Below are positions 27,290 to 37,439 of a stretch of DNA of 64,000 nt, piece by piece. Location: assembly GCA_030762935.1 (NCBI GenBank), contig CM060900.1:370031132-370095131 (forward strand). Direction: 5' to 3'. The number at the start of each line of letters is the position of its first letter. The stretch's first letter is position 1. A model generated the notes under the pieces. The model saw only the letters and a program-made list of their open reading frames with translations, did not search any database and was not told where the DNA came from. Source of the stretch: Hymenopus coronatus. Its lineage: Eukaryota; Arthropoda; Insecta; Mantodea; Hymenopodidae. Made by a program: the position numbers and the translations under genes.

Positions 27290-27532
27290 TTTTTTTTTAG
27301 TTTAATTTTTAACCTGGTTGGTCATATCGGATGATGAATGAAATTGGTGAAATGATGGTCTCAAATGATCTCGGGGTCCATGGAGCTTAAAGTTACTTGA
27401 CATTCGTCTTTTCAGGATAAGGGAAAAACCCCCAGAAAATCCTTATCCGTGTAACTCATCCTAAGCGATATTCGAACTCATGACCTGTTGAATATGAGGC
27501 AGACACGTTACCACCACACTACCCAGACAGTC
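27290..27532 (-). mobile_element. tRNA-derived SINE with 8-bp target duplication
   Basis: The minus strand begins with a tRNA-like head (box A TAGTGTGGTGGTAAC, box B ATGAGTTCGAATATC), followed by a body including CTTATCCTGAAAAGACG and CCGATATGACCAACCAGG. It ends in an A tail (T run 27290-27298). ATTAATAC flanks both ends (27282-27289 and 27533-27540). It is non-coding and depends on a LINE for mobility; the partner is not identifiable here. Confidence 0.85.
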
Positions 27533-27639
27533 ATTAATACATTTATTTATAAATAATACCTCTGACAATGAATTTTCAGGTGTGTCATTTTTGCACAATT
27601 TTCAATTACAAAAGACTACTCACACCTTTGCATTCTTAG

Positions 27640-29068
27640 TATATTCATGTTTATTATATTTACAATGTTACATTATTACCATTCTTTTATAGAAGTGGCA
27701 AGTGAATTAAACAAAACCATTTCTTTGTAGTAAACCACTTTTAGGAATGACTGCAAATTATTTTTGGTCTATGCAAGTCCTGCCCATGTCTGGTCTCTTT
27801 GTTATGAATATTTGTATTTTTGTAACTTTTCTGGGTTATTTATTACAAATGACAATATGGCTAGAATATATCCACGAGCTAATGTTAACATTCCGCACAT
27901 TTTGAAAAGTTGTTTGCAGTGAGTTGATGGTCTTTTCCCTGCCATTATTCTTCTTACCCTTTTTTGCATAATGAACACCTTTTTTAGCATTTTCTGGATT
28001 TCCCCAAAATATTATTTCATAGATCATTGAATGAAAATATGCACAATAAGCTGTTTTTTAATATGCTCTTGTTTATAAGCTGAATTAAAGATGGGATTGC
28101 CAAGCATGCAGAGCTCAGTTTGGATAACATATAATCAATATGGTGTTTCCAATTCATGCTACAATCAATTATAAAACCTCGGAATTTTGTATTATAGGCT
28201 GCTGCAATCTGATTTTCATATTCTATCCTTAGGTCTGCCATGATTCTATGCTTTGTGCAAAACTTAATGTAGTTAGTTTTTTCACAATTTGTTAACTTTG
28301 TTGCTTTCAAACCGATTATTTAGTGTGTTGAAGTATTTATTAGATGAATCTGGGAGCTGATTGACATTGTGTTCTTTAATTATAATACTTGTGTCATCTG
28401 CTAAAAGAACTGGATAGGCATTGTTGTTTATTACTGCAGGTAGATTATTCATATACACTAAAAATAATAAGGGACCCAGAATAGAACTTTGTGGAACACC
28501 ATGCTTTATTTTAGACCATTCAGAATATGCATTACTATATTTGAAGTATTTATTATAACCTTTTGCTTTCTTTTCGACAAGTAAGATGTAATCGACTGAT
28601 AGCCTTTACCCCAATATACCATAGTGTAATACTTTTGATAGAAGTATTTCAGGATTAACACAGTCAACTGCTTTTGATAGATCAAAGAATATTCGTAATG
28701 TGCTAAGTTTGCCATTAAATGATTTCAGAACTGCATTAGTTAACTAGAAAATGACATCACCAGTTGGCATGCTCTTCCTGAATCCAAACTCCTCTTTTGC
28801 TAAAGAATTATACTTAGCTAGATGGTGATACATTTTTTTGAACATTATCGTTTCAAAGGTTTTCGTAAAAACCTGTAAGTAAAGATCCTGGTCTATAGTT
28901 TGACATTTCTGAGATTTGCACTTTTTTGTATAATGGCTTAATGACTGAATATTTTAATCTGTCTGGGAATGTCCCTGTTAAGATGGATATGTTACATAAT
29001 ATATGACTTACAGGTTTGCAAATAATGTCAGCACATATCTTTGATGTTTTTGTGCTTAAATCACTTAG
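27640..29068 (-). pseudogene. CR1/Daphne-like LINE G, decayed RT fragment
   Basis: Minus-strand translation, with many frameshifts, shows RT blocks in order from the high-coordinate end: KPLYKKVQISEMSNYRPGSL, FGFRKSMPTGDVIF, IFFDLSKAVDCVNPEILLSK, HGVPQSSILGPLLFLVY, VLLADDTSII, KFRGFIIDCSMNWKHHIDYM and KLSSACLAI, then a C-terminal region (LFKMCGMLTLARGYILAILS) to about 27660. FADD is changed to LADD in the active site. The 5' side ends near 29068 before the endonuclease. No clear tail is visible. It is an old 5'-truncated copy. Confidence 0.8.
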
Positions 29069-30718
29069 GTAAATATCCTAAACTATGAATTGAAACACAT
29101 TTCCCTTTCCTTGTTTTTGCTTCTGCTATTTGAGAAACTAACCAAACACCACATGCGTACTGACCATTATACTGGTTTAAAATTTACAGTCTAAATTTAC
29201 ATCATAATTGAACATTTAACACTACAAAAACCTTATTTTTAGATGCTCATTAAACCAACACAAGGTGCACTCATTCAAAAGAGTAATTTCTAAAAATGGC
29301 TGCTTTGCAAAAACGTACTTCACCAACCATAATGTATAAGGAAAGGGCATTTCCTATCTATTCTATCAGGGTTATTTTTTAAGTTCATCGTTAGTAAAAG
29401 TGTTGTAATTTCAACTACTCTCATACCGAGAGTTTCAATGAGGTAGTTGAAATTAACTACTTTGTATTGCAAGTCGTTGATACTGTCTTTCAAAGTTTCC
29501 TATAGTTAGGAGCAACCTTTACATGCTGGAAGGAATAATCAATCATTAGCTTGCTAGACATTTACTATTTATTTTGTATGCCACATAGCCAAATTACGTG
29601 CTGAAAATTCGGTTAACTAGGTTACATTATGAACTTTCCTCTGTCAAATAAACTAAACTAAACTGAGTTATTATTGCCTAGAACATTCGAAAAGGAATAA
29701 CTTCAAAACTTAAAAGGTAATAAGAATCTGTTTTTGAAATAAACATGTGAGGAAAAAAGGATGAAGTTTTGCATAAAAATGTCTCCATATGGTACCACTG
29801 CATATGTAATATTACGAGAGCTTTTAAATCACTTATTGAAAATACAGTGAAAACAGAGTTCCAAAACCAACCTGGAGCAGTACAGGACATATTTGGATTT
29901 TTCTAAATACCCATCCAGTACTGCGAAGTGGCTGTTTGACACCACAGTGAAATACCTTGGGTATGTCTTTCTTTCCACATATCAGGTATTCCTGTATACT
30001 TAAACCACTTCTTGATCCTTTCAAATTAATTAGCCCTGTTCAAACCCCTGCAGAACCTCCTCTCATCCACTTGTCACCTTTATTTACATAAGTCCCTCTA
30101 CCCCCATATTTTCTTTAGCTCCCTGTAATAGCATTAGTGACTTTTTGTTGCTGAAACTACCGAATATTTCCTGAATTTCCATTATCAACCATTCTTTGTT
30201 ATCTTCTTTCCAAAAGCCATTTTCCTTGCATTCTCTATCCTGCCACACCACACCCAAGGTAATTTTTTCCATGATCTTGTTAATTCTATTACCCCAAGTA
30301 TTTCTTCATCTTACTTTCTCTTGCATCACTAGACAATGTTTCATTATGCTATTTTCTTCTAAATTCTTGATCATAAATCAGTATTTCAGGGTTCTTGTTA
30401 TTATTTTTCCTTTACTCCCTATTCTGTCTACCTGCACTTGTGCGGCCCCAATGGATGAGTAATGTATATAGAAAAGGAATTTATTCTAGGTTTTTGTCTC
30501 ATTTACAAGTGCACGGTATCCGACTACCAGAGAGAACACATATTCAAATTCACTACATTTTAAATAAATGACAATTGCCTGACAACTTAGGGTTGGGAGG
30601 GAGGTGCACACACATGCGCACACACGCCAAAAAATGGGGGAAATATAATACATAGATACTACAGCATTCTAATCGCAATCCCCAACTGGACTGTACAGAG
30701 AGAAGGGTGGAATGTTAC
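29069..30718. other. Non-coding DNA, no recognised gene
   Basis: No protein family is recognisable. A perfect 13-bp inverted repeat (TAATTTCAACTAC and GTAGTTGAAATTA, about 29410-29457) forms a hairpin around a 20-odd base loop. Scattered open frames under 90 codons have no family features. Confidence 0.55.
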
Positions 30719-31540
30719 ATATACTATGTTTCACAAAATTAAATACCCATCGCGTGTTGGGTCACCTAATACTCAGGCCTTCTTTCATTGGGGATATGGC
30801 AATACAATTTTACATATGCTTCCGCTCCCTTTGTGTTCAAGTGTGTATGGTGACCATCTGTACACCTCACAGTTTTGGAAACCTATATTTCAGCAATCAT
30901 TGTAGATGTCTTTGAATGGGGGTGTTTATAGCAAAATATTGATTATGGGAGGAATATTTGCAGTTAGGTTAGGCAAATATGAAAACACCAGGCAAAATAA
31001 AACTGACCATATAAGATACTGCTCTATGCAAGGACTTTTATCAGAAAGAGGTTCCAGTCATCTGTCAAATTTATATTTCATGCTGATCATGAAAATAGTT
31101 TCCAAAAAATTAATAAATAAAATATAAAGGCATACGTTGCATGGTATTCAATCCACTTTGCGACTTCTGTTATTCAGCAGAAGCACATTTTGGTTATTTT
31201 AGTCACAGGTGCAATTGCTGCTGATTCAACTTATCTTTGTAAGCAAAGCACGCAAATACTAGGAGCATTTTACTTCAGGTCCATTACTTAATCCAAACAC
31301 AATAACAACACATTTTCTGCAAGTGTATTGAAGTTGAATTTGCAATACTTTTCCATTAGCTTTCAATGATTGCTGAAATATTGGTTTCCAAAACTGCGAA
31401 GTGAGTGGATGACCACCATGCTCACTTCAACACAAGGGAAGGAAGCGTATGACAAATTTTATTCTCACACCCCCTATGCAAGAATGCCAAAGATTTAAGT
31501 GACATGATGGGTATTTACTTTTGTGAAAGATAGCATAAGT
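30719..31540. mobile_element. Non-autonomous DNA transposon (MITE-like) with long terminal inverted repeats
   Basis: About 185 bp at 30721-30905 is repeated in inverted orientation at 31358-31537, with imperfect identity. Matching landmarks are TTTCACAAAA...AAATACCCATC at the outer ends, GCTTCC and CCTTTGTGTTCAAG, and CAGTTTTGGAAACC plus ATATTTCAGCAATCATTG at the inner ends. The 450-bp centre encodes nothing. The outer AAAGTAAATACCC recalls Tc1-type termini, but no clear target duplication is seen, so the superfamily is uncertain. Confidence 0.7.
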
Positions 31541-33444
31541 TATGCTCTCCAATACAGGACCGCACTCGTCTTGGTAAAGTTATATAAAGTTCACAACAGT
31601 TCGGAAAAAAATCACGATCTTTTATATGTGTGTGCTAAAAGCATGTTCCTTTGCAATGATTCCACACAGGACAACCACATTATAGATTTGCATACATATG
31701 GAAGGGTGGCAAGGATGATAGAAAAATGCTTTTGAAAGGAGCATTAATAAGTAAGGTTTTATAATTAGGAAAAGTACGGCTCAACTTTCCAACACGTGAT
31801 GAGAGTTTTTCTAAGTCCAATATGATTTTTATAGGTTCTGCAAGTACAACTTGACATTTTGTGGACTAACATATATTTATAATAACCTTTTAGTGTAATT
31901 TCAGAAGGATTATAATTCTTTATTTACCTATTGTGCACATAGTCACATTCAAGAATACAGTTCAGCCAAATTCTCATTTTTGTTACATATAACATGATGC
32001 CCTCAACAGTCCTTTTGGTAATGTTGTTTCAGAGCTAGAAGTAATGGCAGGGACTGCGTAATGACAGTCACACTACCTTATGAAAATAAAAACTGCTAAA
32101 ATTATGTGAATGTATACGGTTGTGTACTCTGGCATGATTTATTCAATTTGTTCTACAATTCCATACGGTTTTGCACTTGTGTGTTTTATTATTCACTTGT
32201 ATCACATTTGTTTACTGCCTTTTGATGCTTAATTCATTGTACTACATTTCCATGAGTGATATTTCAGTTTCTGCTTGAGGAGGGGGGTGGACATTTACGG
32301 AAGCAGTTTCTCGAATTTTCATGTTAATTTTAGTGACACATTTAGTATAAAAGAAAATAATCTTTTATTTCTTTAATGTGACATTTGTATTAAAAGTACA
32401 GCTATAACTTTATTTCCAGTAATTATTATGTCTAGCACATTTCCTTACTGTTTCACACTTTACCTTGTATTATTATTCACTTGTGCTATATAAGGTTACT
32501 GCTTTGCAGCTATTATTTATTTGCACCATATTTCCTTTCTTTCTGTTGTGCTTTACATCTGTTCTTATTATTCATTTATATTATATTTGCTAACTACGTT
32601 TTGTTTACCTATTAGTTTTATTGCATTTACTGTTTTGCTTCTTTTTTTTTTTTAACTTATTTATTATTTCACACTTTTCTATTACTGCACCATATAACAT
32701 TTTGCAACTATACCAACTTCTTAATGTTTCCTATAGCTGCAGTATTTTTTGTACTTAAAGCCAGAAGCAGAATATATAAGCACAGACAAACTTAAATGCA
32801 AGACTCCGCACCTATGTTATTCAATGAAAGCATTCGCCCAACATGCTATGCAATACGACAGTTTGCAAACTCTAAACTTTATGACTGCATTGCACACATA
32901 GAGGAAGAATTCTGCATTCTTTCCTCTCAATGCACTGCCTGCTGTTGAACAGCAATATGAGACTTTTTTTTATGTGTAAATTACACTGATTAGCTATGTA
33001 TACTAAACAGTAATTTATTAACTCAATAACTCCCAATCACCATTAATCCTTACATTACAGGAGAGATATGACCAATATTTTCCAAACATTCTAGCTTCGG
33101 GATTGTTGATTTTCTCCATTGTAATCTATATCTTATTAATTTCAAGTCTATCATTCCAAAATCCATCATCATCCCATCTTACATTAGTCAATTTTGAGGA
33201 TCCTGCCATAATATATATAGTAACATTATTAGATGCACCAAAGTTATTTCCCAGTCACTGAACTCTGAGGACTAGCGTAACAACAATGCTCATCTATCAC
33301 TGTGAGCCTCACGACAATATTAGGGGACTATTGTTGTCTTCAGTGAATGTGCATTTGGCCTTAGAAAAATTTCTCATGTCACATATTCAAAACTTTCTCC
33401 AAAAAAAACTTTTGTTTAACATTATCTATAAACTTTAACTCCGC
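31541..33444. other. AT-rich non-coding DNA, no recognised gene
   Basis: I see no coding similarity. Pyrimidine-rich stretches with repeated TTATTATTCACTTG-like words occur at 32160-32600, suggesting an old degenerate repeat. The RTE leader begins near 33445. Confidence 0.5.
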
Positions 33445-33867
33445 ATTTGCCGGTCCCAAACCTGGATGAAAAAAGAGAAGGGGGAGAAGTAACACCTCGT
33501 TAAAAAACCCTGGTTCAGCTGGCTCTGGCTGATAATATCCTGTGAGGGCCCCTTGCCAGGGTTACGGTGAGACCTCAAAGGCACCTATGGCAGAGAGGGA
33601 ATCCCGCAGTGTGGCGAAGATAGCAGAAGAGGCAACCCTTCCTTTTGGGTTTGTAAGAAGGTAACCACTGCCTTGTGGAGAAGAGGGAACTTCAAAGGCT
33701 AAGGGAGTAAACAGCGAAAGAAGATCAGCCTGCCTGAAGGCTTAGATGGCAGCCCCATCATCAGGATCGGATATTGTAGGCTAATAACTTGCATGTTTTA
33801 AATTACTTTATAAAGAAACTATAATAAAGGAAAGCTGGAATGAACACTCGTTGATGACCTTCAGCAT

Positions 33868-34359
33868 GAAATGTAAAACAAAAATTGGTTTTTGGAATAT
33901 ATGGATGCTAGGACAAACTAGCAGATTAAAACATGTGTAAAATTAAATGAAAAACTATAAGTTGGATATATTGGGACTAAGCAAAATAAGGTGACTTGAT
34001 TTTGGAGAACAACATATAGATGATGGAAATATTATTCTTTTCTCTGGACAAAACAAAGAAGGGGGGTGTTAGAATGAAGCCCAATCTCAGACAGAATTTT
34101 AACAGCCAGATTTTAAACAAAGATAAGAAATGTTATCCTCTTTCAATGCTATTCCCCTTCCAAAATATTAACAAAAGAAGAAATGAAAACTCTTTACTGC
34201 TTGTTAGAGAAACAATGAGGAAATCATAGAATAGAGACCTAAAGATAGTAATGGGCGATCTAATTCCAAAGGTAGGCTCAGAAAACGAAGGCATAGAGCA
34301 AATAATTGGAAAACATGGAATAGGAGAGGTAAATGAAAATGGAGAGATGTTAACAAGAG
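33868..34359 (+). pseudogene. RTE endonuclease, N-terminal part
   Basis: Translation across frames gives KTKIGFWN, YKLDILGLSKIR, LDFGEQHIDDGNIILFSG, LKIVMGDLIPKVGSENEG and GKHGIGEVNENGEML. These are the RTE endonuclease signatures, with the expected GDLN changed to GDLI. Reading stops at 34359, where mariner 1 begins. The leader 33445-33867 contains the segment GAGACCTCAAAGGCACCTAT, typical in style of RTE 5' regions. Confidence 0.8.
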
Positions 34360-34711
34360 TTGCCTGATAAATCCCAGGCCTCTCAATGAAAAGAGCATTT
34401 AATTTTTTTTTCCCAACATAATCTCCAGAAGGGCTAATGTATTTGTCACATTGGCATTCTAATTTAACTAAACCATCTCTGTAGTGCAATTTATCAAGGT
34501 CCTCAAAATAGCTGTTAACTGCATCAATTACCTCCTCGTTGCTCTGAAATCTTCGTCCTCCAAGAAATTTTTTGAGGTTTAGGAACAGGAGGTAGTCAAT
34601 GGGTGCTAGATCTGGCAAATAGGGTGGATATTCAAGCAATTCAAACTTTAATTCCCACATTTTTCCCATTGCAATGACTGAATGATGGGCCAGAGCATTG
34701 TTGTGATGAAA

Positions 34712-34777
<66 letters not shown>

Positions 34778-35664
34778 CAAATGAGGTCTTTTTCTTTTCA
34801 CCTCATCACTCAAAACATTGCAGTAAGCTTGCATAGTAGTCACCAGTGATACTTTTACCCTTTTCAAAGTAATCTATAAAAATAATTCCCTGTGGATCCC
34901 AGAAAACCCTTGCCATAACCTTGTTAGCTAACAAAATTGAGTTTGCCTTTTTTGGAGTTGGTTCACCTGATGCAATCCAATGTTTTGACTGTGATTTATT
35001 TTCTGGAGTGTAGTGATGTATCCAAGTTTCATCCATGGTAATAAGCTGTCTCAAAAATTCACTGGGATTTTTACGGTAGAGCACCACATTCTTAACAGAA
35101 ACAGTTTTTCTTTGTAACTTTTGATCAGGTGTCAACAAACACGACACCTATCTTGCACCGACCTTGTGAAAGCAAAGAAACATTACTTAAAAATATTACA
35201 TGCATGTTCTTTTGATATGTCTACAGCCTCTGCTATCTCATACAACTTTAATCTGCAGTCTACCAGCACTAAACAATGAATATTTTCAACGATCTTTGGA
35301 GTTGTCACTGCTTCAGGGCATCCAGAGCGAGGCTCATCAGTAGTGCTTGTACATCCCATTTTAAACTCAGCAACCCACCTTTTAATCATTGAATATGAAG
35401 GGGCAGAGTCTTTCAATGTACTGTCCATTTCTTTGGCAGTTAAACCTTTCAAATGGAAGTATTTAATCAATACTCATTTTTCCAAATCCTCCATTTTTGT
35501 GAAAACTCTAAAGTTGTCTCGTTTAAAATGCTGTCATTCAAAAACTAGACAAGCTATTGACCTGTAACTATGGATACAAGCTAGTCTAGAGTTAAAGTAT
35601 ACCATTCTACCATCTAACTAGCCTAGTGGTGCCATATCTGTGTGAGGCCCAGGACTTATCAGCC
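34360..35664 (-). mobile_element. Mariner 1 (irritans-like), dead, inserted in the RTE endonuclease
   Basis: The terminal inverted repeats are imperfect: TGCCTGATAAATCCCAGGCC near 34361 and, inverted, GGCTGATAAGTCCTGGGCC ending near 35664. The length of about 1.3 kb fits mariner. It interrupts the RTE frame between NENGEML and the following LCKNLGVSHDMVIGG segment. Confidence 0.85.
34404..35494 (-). pseudogene. Mariner 1 transposase with an expanded lysine run
   Basis: The start is at 35494 (MEDLEK, then an in-frame TGA). The HTH region (VLIKYFHLKGLTAKEM, MIKRWVAEFKMG) runs to about 35183. After a disrupted linker it continues from about 35147 as LTPDQKLQRKT and MDETWIHHYTPENKSQSKHW (first catalytic D). 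A huge A tract then encodes about 21 consecutive lysines at 34711-34775. FHHNNALAHHS follows, where the second catalytic D is N, and then PYLPDLAPIDYLLF (third D). The A tract lies where the family has only a short K-rich stretch before the LFHHDN block. The protein is catalytically dead. Confidence 0.85.
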
Positions 35665-36105
35665 GATCTTTGTAAAAATCTGGGTGTCAGTCATGACATG
35701 GTAATAGGTGGAGCGATGTTTCCTCATAAAGAATGCCACAAAGTATCCTAGGTATCCCCAGATTATAGAACTAAAAACCAGCTGGATCATATAGAAACAA
35801 GCAAGACTTTCAGTAGGTCTCTAATGGATGTGAGGAATTAGAGAGGAGTGGATGTTGGCAGTTATGTTAGCTGAGTTTAGGCTAAAGGTAATGGCTGCTA
35901 GTAAAAAGTTTACACAACAAAGTAAAAGATTTGATCTGAAGGCATTAAGAAGAGATGACAAGAAAGAGGAGTTTAAAATAGAGCTAAAAATAGATTTAAG
36001 GAACTAAAGAGAATCCAGATAAAGAGGGAAGTTCAGATGATATTGAAACAAAGTGGGAAAGCGTTAAAGATGTATTTGCAATCCATTAACGAAAACCTGC
36101 TTGGT
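35665..36105 (+). pseudogene. RTE endonuclease, C-terminal part
   Basis: Resumes as MVIGGAMFPHKECHKVSWVS, PDYRTKNQLDHIETSKTFSR and LMDVRN, the RTE block ending in the DHI motif. It then gives linker sequence ending LQSINENLLGFKN, where LINE H interrupts at about 36105. Several stops are present. Confidence 0.8.
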
Positions 36106-36116
36106 TTCAAGAATGA

Positions 36117-37262
36117 TGACTAAGATGGCAGCGGCGGTATGTGTAGATCCGGTGTGTGATGTGGATTATAGTCTAAATACAAGTGAAAACGCTGTCTACA
36201 ATAAAAGTAGAGTAAGTAACGATGAGAGCAAACTTGATTTCCTTGGCACAAATAAGCGCAATGTGAAAATCACAGCCAATACTGATAAACGGAAGTTTTT
36301 TAATCAGCCACAACGCTCGGCAGAAAGCGTCGCTTCACTGCACTTAATAATAGACATCCGGCACAAGGATCTAACGAAGGCAAATGCTGAAATAGAGAAT
36401 CTAAAAAAGGAAAACTAATATCTAACGCAAGAAAATTATGAACTGTCAAAAAAATATAATGACGAAATTAAGGAAACTACCGGGAATATGCAAAGAAAGC
36501 AATAATGCACGGCTGGAAGGCCGGCGGCAAAGCATAGAAAATGGAGAGACGAACTGGAAGAAACAAAGAAGAAAGAGCAAAAGGGATTACACAAATTCTT
36601 CTTTCGAAAGAGCATCTGCAAATCTCTCACATGAAGTTACGACTGAAAACCTTTATGAAGCTCTGAGTGATATTGACGATAAGGAAAATCCACTTGAAAG
36701 AAGTGTGCAAACCATGGTATCAACGAGTGATAGTGAACATGAACCCACCGAACCGTTTATTATGTTTGAAAGGAATTCTACAATAATAATTGGGGACTCA
36801 ATGGTGCGCCATACAGTTGAGTTCCTTGCTGATGACGAAAAAGTTTACTGTTATCCTGGTGCTCAAATCCGCCATTTGCAAAAAAAACTAGTGGATAACA
36901 AAGACGATCCTGACGTAGTCATCATACATGCTGGCACCAACAACATTAAAACTGCGGGAACCCCTGATGAAATTATGGACGAAATGAAGAAAATAATATC
37001 AACAGGAAAGCAGCTGTTCCCTCGAGCCAAACTGTGTGTGAGTGGCATTATTCGGCGCCGGGACAAGGACTTCAGATTCATCCAGGCAATTAATGACTCT
37101 CTCAAATGGGTATGTAATGATGATTGTATTTTTATTAACGGTAATACATGGATTAATGATAGTGACATGGGAAGAGATGGTCTACATCTAAATAGAAGAG
37201 GTGTTGCTAAATTTGCATGTCTATTAGGCAGAGTCATTGTACATAGCAAACCAAAAAACTAA
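36117..37262 (+). pseudogene. LINE H ORF1 with SGNH/GDSL esterase domain
   Basis: ORF1 starts around MTKMAAAVCVDPVCDVDY (the ATG is at 36116-36119) and contains a coiled coil (HKDLTKANAEIENLKKEN). A stop follows at 36417-36419 and the reading moves to a second frame (36438-37262). The latter encodes an SGNH hydrolase fold: block I IIIGDSMVRH, block III HAGTNNIKTAG and block V GRDGLHLNRRG with the catalytic D and H. Esterase domains are known in ORF1 proteins of CR1-clade LINEs. Their role is thought to involve lipids or membranes, but it is not settled. All catalytic motifs look preserved despite the upstream stop. Confidence 0.85.
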
Positions 37263-37439
37263 ACAGAGTTAGCGATGAAAGCTTCATATTGCAATTCCCC
37301 CAGTAACTGGAAATATAAACCAAAACCCAGTAAATATACTAAAACATACTAGGAGTGAGGATAAAACATTCCCCAAATGTAGGACTCATACTAAAGAAAC
37401 AAATAAGTTAGCTCAAAAAATAAAATCATTAAATGTATT

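Noticed and set aside
30000..30470. Possible small genes at 30084-30272 and 30196-30462
   Set aside because: No family features, overlapping on opposite strands, no splice context.
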